From assembly GCF_014646655.1 (NCBI RefSeq), contig NZ_BMNR01000005.1, positions 1-64,000 of the forward strand: 64,000 nucleotides of DNA. The letters are read 5' to 3'. The stretch comes from Yeosuana aromativorans. Lineage in GTDB: Bacteria; Bacteroidota; Bacteroidia; Flavobacteriales; Flavobacteriaceae. The translations under genes were made by a program, and so were the position numbers. A model generated the notes under the pieces. That model was not told the DNA's origin. It saw only the letters and a list, made by a program, of their open reading frames with translations, and did not search any database. Below are positions 24,480-33,576 of this stretch, in pieces; position 1 is the first letter of the stretch; the number at the start of each line of letters is the position of its first letter.

Positions 24480-26003
24480 ATGAAAAAATTAAAATATATT
24501 TTTATAGCAACCCTTTTCCTTGCTGCATCTTGTAGTAATTTTGAGGAGATAAATACCAATCCGGATAAATCAACTACCGCAAAGCCGGATATGCTAGCTT
24601 CTAATACATTGGTAAAAACATTTAAACTATCTAATAGTAGTCCAGATGTTTATGTGCAAATTACGGTGTTTAATCACCATGTAACCAAATTGGGTTCTTC
24701 ACCAGAACCTGGTCAATATTATTGGTCCTATTATCCATATGGAAGTTTTGGAAATTATAAATATTTAACAGACCTAAAGGATATGATTAAGTTTTCCGAT
24801 GGAAGTGTGTCGCAATCATCTTATCAAGGTTTGGCCTTATTTTTAAAAGCATGGTATGGCTTTTCAGCTACTTTGGATATGGGAGACATTCCTTATTCTG
24901 AAGCAGGGATGGCAGAAGACGGCATTACAAAACCCATTTATGATAAACAGGCTGATGTATTTCAATACATTCTTGATGATTTAAAACAAGCAGAAGCTTA
25001 TTTTGCAGAAGGTGCTACTTTAGGTGGCGACATTATGTATGGTGGCAATGCTGATAAATGGCGTAAACTTTGTAATGCCATGCAGTTAAAAGTGATTCAA
25101 ACCATGAGTAAAAAAGTAACTCCGGACCAAAAAGCTAGATTTGCGGCTATTGTTAATGGAGGTCATTTAATGAGCAGTTATGACGATGATTTTAAATTGG
25201 TTTATACAGAAAACGTCAATGCAACTTTTCCGTTTTTTAATGCTAATAATCAGAGACTGGATCAAGCCCCTTCAACATTGGCTGTAGAAACTTTGAAAAA
25301 TAATAATGATTATAGATTATTTTATTTTGCTGATCCAGCGCAAGCTGAAATTGATGGCGGTTTAACTGAATCTGATTTTGATGCGTATGTTGGGGCTCCT
25401 TATGAATTGGATCCTAACACATTATCTATCAATGGTGATAATGGCATGTATTCTTTAGTTAATATCCGGTATACGCAATTTAGAGATAACGATCCTTTGT
25501 TATATTTTACCTATGCCGAACAATGTTTTATCATAGCTGAAGCTATAGAAGAAGGTTGGGTTACAGGCAATGCACAAGAGTATTATGAAAACGGTGTTAA
25601 GGCACAATTGTCTTATTACATGAATCTGCCTCATACGGCTGGTTTAGTGCACGGTATGGAAATTACGCAAAGCTATATTGACAATTATTTTACAGGAGAA
25701 GCTGCCTATAAAACAAGCGGTACCAAGCAAGATAGATTAAAACAAATTTTAACACAACGTTGGTTGATAGATTTCTTTCAACCCAATAGCAGTTATTATC
25801 CTCAATTCTTGCGTACTGGATATCCACAATATATCTTAAATCCGGCAACCAATTTAAACGAAGATAATTCAACAGTATTTCCTAAACGTTGGAAATACCC
25901 AACGAGTGAGTTAACTACCAATCCTGAAAACTATCAAAAAGCCATTGATTCGCAATATAATGGTGTTGATAATACAATGGGTTTGCCTTGGTATTTACAA
26001 TAA
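24480..26003 (+). CDS. susD-like: SusD/RagB-family nutrient-binding outer-membrane lipoprotein
   Basis: This encodes 507 residues. The signal peptide ends in a lipobox (FLAASCSNFEEINTNPD), so it is lipid-anchored at the cell surface. The TPR-rich fold and the typical start (NFEEINTNPDKST) and end (WKYPTSELTTNPENYQKAI) place it in the SusD-like family that binds the glycan at the SusC pore. It is paired with the SusC gene upstream and followed by a terminator, which separates it from the enzyme genes. Confidence 0.93.
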   Translation: MKKLKYIFIATLFLAASCSNFEEINTNPDKSTTAKPDMLASNTLVKTFKLSNSSPDVYVQITVFNHHVTKLGSSPEPGQYYWSYYPYGSFGNYKYLTDLKDMIKFSDGSVSQSSYQGLALFLKAWYGFSATLDMGDIPYSEAGMAEDGITKPIYDKQADVFQYILDDLKQAEAYFAEGATLGGDIMYGGNADKWRKLCNAMQLKVIQTMSKKVTPDQKARFAAIVNGGHLMSSYDDDFKLVYTENVNATFPFFNANNQRLDQAPSTLAVETLKNNNDYRLFYFADPAQAEIDGGLTESDFDAYVGAPYELDPNTLSINGDNGMYSLVNIRYTQFRDNDPLLYFTYAEQCFIIAEAIEEGWVTGNAQEYYENGVKAQLSYYMNLPHTAGLVHGMEITQSYIDNYFTGEAAYKTSGTKQDRLKQILTQRWLIDFFQPNSSYYPQFLRTGYPQYILNPATNLNEDNSTVFPKRWKYPTSELTTNPENYQKAIDSQYNGVDNTMGLPWYLQ

Positions 26004-26050
26004 TGAGACTTTAAATTATTTGAGTAGTTAGTTTTTTGTTAATTTTTGTA

Positions 26051-26091
26051 TAACACCTAAAGAGCTTAAAAACTCTCTAGGTGTTATTTTT
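26051..26091 (+). terminator. intrinsic terminator after susD
   Basis: TAACACCTA (26051-26059) pairs with TAGGTGTTA (26078-26086), with an inner AGAG/CTCT extension, followed by TTTTT. It likely lets susCD be expressed separately from, or more strongly than, the enzyme genes downstream. Confidence 0.75.
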
Positions 26092-26147
26092 AAACTAACT
26101 GAAGACCCATAAGGGCTTTTTTCCAATCTTTTTTACAGGACCAAAAG

Positions 26148-26945
26148 ATGAATATGACTTTGAGATTTATAATAACAATTGTATTTGCAGCTTTATGTTC
26201 ATTCTCTAGTATGAATTGTGAGGTACCCAACAATAAAAATAAAGTAATTGCGCATCGTGGTGCTTGGAAACAAAAACAATTACCACAAAACTCCATTGCG
26301 TCTTTAAAACAAGCCATTGAATTAAAATGCGCTGGTTCTGAATTTGATGTGCGAATGACTTCTGATAGTGTGCTTATTATAAATCATGACAAAGAGTATA
26401 ATGGACTCCCTATTGAAGAAACAAAATATGCTGACTTGCTAAAATTCAAGCTTTCAAATGGAGAGAAACTGCCAACTTTAAAAGAATATTTAATTGCAGG
26501 AATGTCAAACAATACAACCACAGGGTTAGTTTGTGAAATAAAACCATCAAAAAATAAGGAAAGGGGCAAATTTATTGCTACAAAAGTAGTGGATTTGGTT
26601 AAAAATTTGAAAGCAACACCATACATGGCTCTCTATATCAGTTTTGATTATGATATTTTGAAGGAGATAACTAAAATTAGTCAAACCAAAACACAATACT
26701 TAAAAGGAAATAAATCTCCAGATGAAGTTAAAGCAGATGGAATATCGGGAATCGATTATTATTTAAAGATTTTTAAAGATCACCCAGAGTGGATCAAAAG
26801 GGCTAAAGAAATAGGCGTTTCATTAAATGCTTGGACAGTAAATAAGCCTGATGATATAGATTGGTTACTAGAAAATAATTTTGATTTCATTACAACTAAT
26901 GAGCCAGAGCTTTTATTAAAAAAAGTAGGCTCAATTAAAGATTAG
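26148..26945 (+). CDS. GDPD-family phosphodiesterase, exported
   Basis: This encodes 265 residues with an N-terminal signal sequence, possibly a lipoprotein (SMNCEV). The glycerophosphodiester phosphodiesterase TIM barrel is clear: AHRGAWKQKQLPQNS carries the catalytic His-Arg, EFDVRMTSD the metal-binding acids, and NHDKEYNG the second catalytic His. Enzymes of this family release glycerol-3-phosphate from glycerophosphodiesters. In this locus it may strip phosphoglycerol groups from a glycan or lipid. Related family members can act on other phosphodiesters, so the substrate is inferred. Confidence 0.88.
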   Translation: MNMTLRFIITIVFAALCSFSSMNCEVPNNKNKVIAHRGAWKQKQLPQNSIASLKQAIELKCAGSEFDVRMTSDSVLIINHDKEYNGLPIEETKYADLLKFKLSNGEKLPTLKEYLIAGMSNNTTTGLVCEIKPSKNKERGKFIATKVVDLVKNLKATPYMALYISFDYDILKEITKISQTKTQYLKGNKSPDEVKADGISGIDYYLKIFKDHPEWIKRAKEIGVSLNAWTVNKPDDIDWLLENNFDFITTNEPELLLKKVGSIKD

Positions 26946-26973
26946 ACCTTTTTAAAATCAATTTAATAAAACC

Positions 26974-28785
26974 ATGAAAAGAACTACTGTTTTAATTGTC
27001 TTACTACTACCAATAATGTCTTTTTCTCAAGATTTAATTACCAATACTATTAACCGAAATACAACAACATTAAATGGTACGTGGCATTACATAATTGATC
27101 CTTACGAAACAGGTTACTATAATTATAGACATGAGCCTTATGATAAACAAACAAAGAGCGACAATAGAGCATTTTATAAAAATTATCATACTGATGATAA
27201 GTTAGAATTAGTTGAATATGACTTTGATAAATCTCAAACGCTATTAGTTCCTGGCGATTGGAACTCTCAAAATGAAAAACTTTTATATTATGAAGGGACC
27301 ATTTGGTATAAAAAATCCTTTGACTATAAAAAATCAAATCCTTTAAACAGGCTGTTTCTTTATTTTGGCGCCATTAATTACAAAGCAGAAGTTTATCTAA
27401 ACGGTCAAAAATTAGGAACCCATATTGGAGGGTTTACACCTTTTAATTACGAAATATCTTCCATAGTAAAACCAAAAAATAATTACTTAGTAGTAAAAGT
27501 TGATAACAAAAGAACTAAAGAAGCAATACCAACTATAAATACAGATTGGTGGAATTACGGTGGCATTACACGAGATGTAAAACTTATTGAAGAACCACAA
27601 AGTTTTGTACAAGATTATAGCATACAGTTAAAAAAAGGCAGCAATACCAGCATTTCTGGTTTTATAAAGCTTAATAATGTTTTAAAAGAAGAAAAAGTAA
27701 CGATTTCAATTCCAGAATTAAAAGTTCAAACAACAGTTTTAGTAAAAAATGACAATAAAATAGGATTTGAAATAAACACTAAAGGTATCCATTATTGGTC
27801 GCCAGAATCACCAAAATTATATGCTGTGAATATAAAAACAGATTATCAAACTTTGGAAGATCATATTGGTTTTAGAACCATTGAGGTTAAGGGTCCCAAA
27901 ATTCTATTAAATGGAAAATCTGTCTTTTTAAAAGGCATCTCTATTCATGAGGAAAACCCTATGCGGGCAGCTCGTGCATTTAATGATGCTGATGCTTTGG
28001 TGTTATTGAATTGGGCAAAAGAGCTAGGGTGTAATTATGTTAGGTTAGCCCACTATCCTCACAATGAACATATTGTGAGGATGGCAGATCAATTAGGAAT
28101 GATGGTTTGGGAAGAAATTCCTGTCTATTGGACAATAGATTTCAAAAATGAAAGCGCCTTAAATAATGCCAAGAACCAATTAACAGAGGCCATCACAAGA
28201 GACAAGAATAGAGCTTGCATCGTTATTTGGTCCATGGCCAATGAAACACCTCCTTCTGATGCCAGAAATAAGTTTTTGATTGATTTGGTTAATCATACCA
28301 AGTCATTTGATAATACTAGATTAATAAGTGCTGCACTTGAAACACATAATAAAAATGGTGTCAATATTGTAGATGATAAAATGGGGGAGTATTTGGATAT
28401 CGTTGCGTTTAACCAATATACAGGTTGGTATGGTGGATCATTAGAAAATGCACCAAATGCCAAATGGGATATTTCATATGACAAACCTGTGGTCATTTCA
28501 GAATTTGGTGGAGGTGCTTTGCAAGGGTTGCATGGTACAATAAAAGAACGCTGGACAGAGGAATATCAAGAATATTTATATCAACAGAACCTAAGAATGA
28601 TTGATAAAATTCCAAACATTAGTGGAATTAGCCCATGGATCTTGGTCGATTTTAAATCACCTAAAAGATTGCTTCCTAATATTCAAGACGGTTGGAATAG
28701 AAAAGGTCTTATATCAAATAATGGTATAAAAAAGAAAGCCTTTTATATACTTCAAAAATATTATAAAAATAAAGAGCATGAGTAA
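26974..28785 (+). CDS. glycoside hydrolase family 2 enzyme, exported
   Basis: This encodes 603 residues with signal peptide MKRTTVLIVLLLPIMSFSQ. It has an N-terminal jelly-roll sugar-binding domain (about 30-205), an immunoglobulin-like domain (about 210-305) and a TIM barrel (about 310-600). Acid/base Glu lies in VIWSMANETPP and the nucleophile in VISEFGGGA. The architecture is that of beta-glucuronidase or beta-galactosidase-like GH2. Uronate genes (uxuA) later in the cluster make beta-glucuronidase an attractive but unproven guess. It overlaps the next gene by 8 bases. Confidence 0.9.
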   Translation: MKRTTVLIVLLLPIMSFSQDLITNTINRNTTTLNGTWHYIIDPYETGYYNYRHEPYDKQTKSDNRAFYKNYHTDDKLELVEYDFDKSQTLLVPGDWNSQNEKLLYYEGTIWYKKSFDYKKSNPLNRLFLYFGAINYKAEVYLNGQKLGTHIGGFTPFNYEISSIVKPKNNYLVVKVDNKRTKEAIPTINTDWWNYGGITRDVKLIEEPQSFVQDYSIQLKKGSNTSISGFIKLNNVLKEEKVTISIPELKVQTTVLVKNDNKIGFEINTKGIHYWSPESPKLYAVNIKTDYQTLEDHIGFRTIEVKGPKILLNGKSVFLKGISIHEENPMRAARAFNDADALVLLNWAKELGCNYVRLAHYPHNEHIVRMADQLGMMVWEEIPVYWTIDFKNESALNNAKNQLTEAITRDKNRACIVIWSMANETPPSDARNKFLIDLVNHTKSFDNTRLISAALETHNKNGVNIVDDKMGEYLDIVAFNQYTGWYGGSLENAPNAKWDISYDKPVVISEFGGGALQGLHGTIKERWTEEYQEYLYQQNLRMIDKIPNISGISPWILVDFKSPKRLLPNIQDGWNRKGLISNNGIKKKAFYILQKYYKNKEHE

Positions 28786-29605
28786 ATTAGTTTGTTTTCA
28801 AAAGTTAGTTTTTTTTGTTTTTAGCTTGGGCCTGCTGTTTTCATGTAAAGAGAAAACAGCCGAGCCTACTAAAAAATATCAATTAGTTTGGTCAGATGAA
28901 TTTGATGGTAATAGCGTAAATATGGATAATTGGAGTTTCGTTTTGTGGGATGCTGGAAAAGTAAACAACGAATGGCAAAAATATGTTGAAGACACAGCCT
29001 ATTATAAAGTTGAAGATGGAAAACTTTATATTAAGGCAAAAAAAACAGGAGATAATGTTAAAGGAGGATATACATCCGTTAGGCTTTCCAGCCAAAAAAA
29101 GAAGGAATTTAAATATGGGCGAATAGAGTTTAGGGCTAAAATGCCAACAGGTAAAGGTACCTGGCCAGCATTATGGATGTTGGGGTCAGACCACGACGAG
29201 GCCCATTGGCCCTTATGTGGCGAGATAGATATCATGGAATATGTAGGGTATGAACCCAATATGACACATTCAAACATTCATACAAAAAGTGATTATGGTT
29301 ACACCAACAACAAGGTTACAATTAATCTTAAGTCTGCCGAAGAAGATTTTCATACCTATGGTATTATTTGGAACAAGGATGCTATAAAATTTTATATAGA
29401 TTCCCCCGATAATATAAAGAACACTTATGCCCCAAAAGAGAAAACCCAGGATAATTGGCCATTCAATCAACCATTTTATTTAATAATGAATTTTGCTGTT
29501 GGTGGAAATTGGGGAGGAAGAGAAGGGGTTGATGCAACCATATTTCCCCAAAGTATGGTGGTAGACTATGTAAGAGTATATCAATTAAAAGGATCAGGGC
29601 AATAA
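28778..29605 (+). CDS. GH16 endo-beta-glucanase lipoprotein (first copy)
   Basis: This encodes 275 residues with a lipoprotein signal (GLLFSCKEK), so it is probably surface or periplasm-facing. The GH16 beta-jelly-roll has its catalytic motif in CGEIDIMEYVG (nucleophile and acid/base Glu), preceded by RIEFRAKMPTGKGTWPALWM and followed by FNQPFYLIMNFAVGG. This profile is typical of laminarinase-type beta-1,3-glucanases. It is a close paralogue of the next gene (many shared blocks), evidently a tandem duplication. Confidence 0.92.
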   Translation: MSKLVCFQKLVFFVFSLGLLFSCKEKTAEPTKKYQLVWSDEFDGNSVNMDNWSFVLWDAGKVNNEWQKYVEDTAYYKVEDGKLYIKAKKTGDNVKGGYTSVRLSSQKKKEFKYGRIEFRAKMPTGKGTWPALWMLGSDHDEAHWPLCGEIDIMEYVGYEPNMTHSNIHTKSDYGYTNNKVTINLKSAEEDFHTYGIIWNKDAIKFYIDSPDNIKNTYAPKEKTQDNWPFNQPFYLIMNFAVGGNWGGREGVDATIFPQSMVVDYVRVYQLKGSGQ

Positions 29606-30411
29606 TGAAAATGAACTCTATTATTCTATTGTTATTTGTGCTGTTTTTATTGTCGTGTAATACACCAAGACACGTTTACAAAGGGTACGAATTGGTATGG
29701 TCTGACGAATTTAATGGCTCCTCGGTTGATTTAAATAATTGGTCATTTGAAATTTGGAAAGCAGGGAGGGTTAATAATGAATGGCAAAAATATACTGAAA
29801 GCACAAATAATTATAAAGTTGCGGATGGAAAACTTTATTTGACAGCCACAAAAACCGGTGAAAATGTAAAAGGAGGATACACCTCTACAAGGCTTTCTAG
29901 TCAAGGCAAAAAGGAATTTAAATATGGTCGTATAGAGTTTAGAGCCAAAATGCCTAAAGGCAGAGGCACATGGCCAGCTTTATGGATGTTGGGTTCAAAC
30001 AAGGATCAAGTTGGTTGGGCGAAATGTGGAGAAATAGATGTTATGGAATATGTAGGCTTTCAACCAGACACAACACATTCCAATGTACACACAGAATATC
30101 AGCATGGCTCAACTGATTTTCATAAAATCATTCCCCTTAAAACCGCTGAAGAAGATTTTCATATATATGGCATAACATGGTCAGCAGATAAATTAGAATT
30201 TTATATAGATAGCCCTTCAAATATTACAAACACATATTCACCAACAATAAAAACAGAAGATAATTGGCCATTCAACCAACCTTTCTTTATGATTATGAAT
30301 TTTGCTGTTGGAGGAACATGGGGAGGAAAAAAAGGTGTTGATCAAACTATCTGGCCACAATCCATGATAGTTGATTATGTTAGAGTTTATCAAAAAAATA
30401 AATCGTTATGA
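29605..30411 (+). CDS. GH16 endo-beta-glucanase lipoprotein (second copy)
   Basis: This encodes 268 residues with a lipobox (LFLLSCNTPR). Catalytic motif CGEIDVMEYVG. It is clearly paralogous to the preceding gene: YELVWSDEFNG, NNEWQKY, KGGYTSTRLSSQGKKEFKYG and EDNWPFNQPF recur with few changes. It starts within the preceding stop (TAATG) and its stop overlaps the next start by 4 bases, so the three genes are translationally coupled. Retained divergence between copies suggests different cleavage preferences or cellular location. Confidence 0.92.
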   Translation: MKMNSIILLLFVLFLLSCNTPRHVYKGYELVWSDEFNGSSVDLNNWSFEIWKAGRVNNEWQKYTESTNNYKVADGKLYLTATKTGENVKGGYTSTRLSSQGKKEFKYGRIEFRAKMPKGRGTWPALWMLGSNKDQVGWAKCGEIDVMEYVGFQPDTTHSNVHTEYQHGSTDFHKIIPLKTAEEDFHIYGITWSADKLEFYIDSPSNITNTYSPTIKTEDNWPFNQPFFMIMNFAVGGTWGGKKGVDQTIWPQSMIVDYVRVYQKNKSL

Positions 30412-31241
30412 AAAAAATATTGCTAATAATGTCATGCTTTTTTTTAACCATAGTCAAAGGTCAGACCTTTTCTGTAATGACTTATAACCTTAGGCTGGAT
30501 GTAGCATCAGATGGTGAAAATGCTTGGAATAACAGAAAGGATTTTTTAGTATCACAAATAAAATTTTATGAGCCAGATATTTTTGGGACTCAGGAAGGTT
30601 TGCCTCATCAAATAAGTTATATGGAAGATACGCTTAAAAACTACAGTTTTATTGGACAAGGAAGGGAAGGCAATAATAAAGGCGAATACTCAGCAATATT
30701 TTATAACACTGATAAATTTGAATTATTAGCTCACCATACATTTTGGCTATCTGAAACACCTGATAGTGTATCTAAAGGATGGGATGCTGCATATATAAGA
30801 ATATGTACCTATGGTCTTTTTAAAGATAAGAAAAGCAGAAAGAAATTTTGGATGTTTAATACCCATCTTGATAATCAGGGAGAAAAAGCTAGAAATATGG
30901 GAATGACACTTATCTTAAATAGGATTAACGAATTGAACACAAAAAAATATCCAGTAATACTTACAGGAGACTTTAATGACACTCCAGAGAGTAGACTTAT
31001 TGTTAATTTAAAAAAGAACATGATATTCACAAAAGAAGTTAGTAAAACTGAACCTTTTGGTTCATACGGAACATTCAATGGGTTTAAATTTTGTGAGCCT
31101 ATAATTAATCAAATAGACTACATTTTTATATCAGAACCACAAAAATTAAAGGTCCTAAAATACGGTGTTTTAACGGATTCAAAGGATATGAGATATCCTT
31201 CAGATCATTTTCCTGTATATGTTAAATTACAATTTGAATAA
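30408..31241 (+). CDS. endonuclease/exonuclease/phosphatase-family hydrolase, secreted
   Basis: This encodes 277 residues with a signal peptide (MKKILLIMSCFFLTIVKG). EEP-fold motifs: MTYNLRLDV, GTQEG (metal-binding Glu), NTHLDNQGEKAR, TGDFND and a final SDHFPVYV (catalytic Asp-His). The family includes phosphodiesterases and sugar-phosphate or lipid hydrolases. In PULs such proteins commonly accompany glycosidases, with unclear substrate. Together with the GDPD gene it hints that the target glycan carries phosphodiesters. Confidence 0.85.
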   Translation: MKKILLIMSCFFLTIVKGQTFSVMTYNLRLDVASDGENAWNNRKDFLVSQIKFYEPDIFGTQEGLPHQISYMEDTLKNYSFIGQGREGNNKGEYSAIFYNTDKFELLAHHTFWLSETPDSVSKGWDAAYIRICTYGLFKDKKSRKKFWMFNTHLDNQGEKARNMGMTLILNRINELNTKKYPVILTGDFNDTPESRLIVNLKKNMIFTKEVSKTEPFGSYGTFNGFKFCEPIINQIDYIFISEPQKLKVLKYGVLTDSKDMRYPSDHFPVYVKLQFE

Positions 31242-31250
31242 TCAATTATT

Positions 31251-33569
31251 ATGATAAAAAAAATATTTCTTCAAAGCTTAGCAATCTTAATTTTTACAAT
31301 TACTATGGGTTGTTCAAACAATAAAAGTAAAGTACAAAATTTAAAACTAGGTGACCAAATTATAGAAAAAAAAGTTGATTCAGTTTTATCCCTTATGACC
31401 CTTAAAGAAAAGATAGGTCAGATGGTACAATATAATGGTGGTTGGGACCTAACGGGCCCCCCTTCAAAAATGAGTGACAAAGAAAAAGTAGAAAAACTTA
31501 AAAATGGATTGGTAGGTTCTATGCTTAATGTGGTTTCTGTTAAGGCCACACGTGAAGCTCAAAAATTAGTAATGGATAACTCACGTCTTAAAATACCCTT
31601 AATCTTTGGGTATGATGTTATTCATGGTTATAAAACCATTTTCCCTATTCCTCTTGGAGAATCTGCTAGTTGGGATTTGGCACTGATTAAAAAATCTGCT
31701 GCCATGGCAGCTAAAGAAGCTTCAGCATCAGGAATCCAATGGACGTTTGCTCCTATGATGGATATATCAAGAGATGCACGTTGGGGGCGCATTATGGAAG
31801 GTGCTGGAGAAGACCCATATTTAAATTCAATGATAGCTGTGGCAAGAGTTCAAGGTTTTCAAGGGGATGACCTTTCAAAAGAAAACACTATTGCTGCTTG
31901 CGCAAAACACTTTGCAGGTTATGGATTGGCCGAAGCTGGAAGAGAATATAACACTGTTAATATTGGTGAATTCGAACTTAATAATGAAGTGTTACCTCCA
32001 TTTAAAGCGGCGGCTGAAGCAGGAGTTGCCACATTCATGAACTCTTTTAATGAATTAGATGGCATACCTGCAACAGCTCATAAAGGGATTCAGAGGGATT
32101 TACTAAAAGGAAAATGGAACTGGAATGGTTTTATTGTTTCCGACTGGGGTTCAATTGGTGAGTTAGTGCCGCATGGTATTGCCAAAGACAAATATCAAGC
32201 ATCTGAAATTGCCATTAAGGCTGGCAGTGATATGGATATGGAATCACATGCCTATGAAGCTAATCTTGAAAAACTTGTAAATGATGGCAAAATTGATGTC
32301 GCATTAATAAATGATGCTGTAAAAAGAATTTTAAAGTTAAAATTTGAGTTGGGACTATTTGATGACCCATATAAATATTGCAATGAAGAAAGAGAAGTTA
32401 GAGAGGTTTATAGTGCTGAAAATCAAAAATTTGCTAGAGAAGTTGCGAAAAAATCCATAGTGCTATTGAAAAATGAAGACCAACTACTTCCTTTAAAAAA
32501 ATCTATAAAGTCGATAGCTGTCATTGGACCTTTGGCTTATGATAAAGACACTCCTTTGGGGAACTGGCGAGCCCAAGGCAAGTCATATTCTGCTGTTTCA
32601 TTATTAGAAGGTGTTAAAAATATGGTAAGCCCAACAACTGAAGTTGTCTACCAAAAAGGTTGCGATTTCATTTTGAATGATTTAAAACCAGGTCAAAGTC
32701 TATTTTCTCATCCCTTAAATATAAATAAAACAGATATATCTAAAATACCGGCAGCAGTTGCAGCCGCAAAAAAAGCAGATGTTGTTTTGTTAGCTATTGG
32801 AGAAAATGCATATCAAACTGGAGAAGGTAGAAGCCAAACCAATATAGGTTTTGCCGGAGTTCAATCACAATTGTTAAAAGCTGTTCTGCAGGTGAATAAA
32901 AATGTTGTTATTATTTTAATGAATGGTCGTCCAATGGACATCACATGGGCTTCAGAACATGTACCTTCAATTTTAGAGTGTTGGCATCTTGGTTCACAAG
33001 CAGGTAATGCTATAGCAGATGTTTTATTTGGTGATTATAATCCTTCTGGAAAACTTCCTGTATCATTTCCATACAATGTAGGTCAAGAACCTCTATACTA
33101 TAATCATAAAAACACGGGTAGGCCATACAATGGCGGGAAGTTAGTAACTTATTCTGGTTACAGAGATGCTCCTAACAATGCATTATATCCTTTTGGTTTC
33201 GGGTTGAGCTATACATCTTTTCGGTATGATAATCTCAAATTGGATAAATCTAAAATTTCTAAAGAAGGAACCATCAACTTATCTGTAGATGTAACGAATA
33301 CTGGTAATCTTGACGGCGAGGAGGTGATCCAAATGTATATACATGACCGTGTTGGTAGTATAACCAGACCTGTAAAAGAACTAAAAGCTTTTAAAAAAGA
33401 AATGTTTAAAGTAGGTGAAACCAAAACAATTAATTTCACTATCAACAACAAAATATTACAATTTTATACTGCTAATAAAAAATGGGAGGTAGAACCTGGT
33501 GATTTTGATGTTTTTATTGGAGGTAATTCTGTAAATACTCTAAAAGAATCTTTTGAAGTAATTAATTAA
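31251..33569 (+). CDS. bglX-like: GH3 beta-glucosidase (BglX-like), lipoprotein
   Basis: This encodes 772 residues with lipobox TMGCSNNK. Domains are a GH3 TIM barrel (about 40-370) with nucleophile Asp in IVSDWGSI and substrate motifs GRIMEGAGEDPYL and AACAKHFAGYG, a GH3 alpha/beta C-terminal domain (about 405-640), and a fibronectin III-like domain (about 685-755). It should release glucose from the oligosaccharides produced by the GH16 enzymes in the periplasm. Length and order match BglX. Confidence 0.95.
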   Translation: MIKKIFLQSLAILIFTITMGCSNNKSKVQNLKLGDQIIEKKVDSVLSLMTLKEKIGQMVQYNGGWDLTGPPSKMSDKEKVEKLKNGLVGSMLNVVSVKATREAQKLVMDNSRLKIPLIFGYDVIHGYKTIFPIPLGESASWDLALIKKSAAMAAKEASASGIQWTFAPMMDISRDARWGRIMEGAGEDPYLNSMIAVARVQGFQGDDLSKENTIAACAKHFAGYGLAEAGREYNTVNIGEFELNNEVLPPFKAAAEAGVATFMNSFNELDGIPATAHKGIQRDLLKGKWNWNGFIVSDWGSIGELVPHGIAKDKYQASEIAIKAGSDMDMESHAYEANLEKLVNDGKIDVALINDAVKRILKLKFELGLFDDPYKYCNEEREVREVYSAENQKFAREVAKKSIVLLKNEDQLLPLKKSIKSIAVIGPLAYDKDTPLGNWRAQGKSYSAVSLLEGVKNMVSPTTEVVYQKGCDFILNDLKPGQSLFSHPLNINKTDISKIPAAVAAAKKADVVLLAIGENAYQTGEGRSQTNIGFAGVQSQLLKAVLQVNKNVVIILMNGRPMDITWASEHVPSILECWHLGSQAGNAIADVLFGDYNPSGKLPVSFPYNVGQEPLYYNHKNTGRPYNGGKLVTYSGYRDAPNNALYPFGFGLSYTSFRYDNLKLDKSKISKEGTINLSVDVTNTGNLDGEEVIQMYIHDRVGSITRPVKELKAFKKEMFKVGETKTINFTINNKILQFYTANKKWEVEPGDFDVFIGGNSVNTLKESFEVIN

Positions 33570-33576
33570 TTCAACA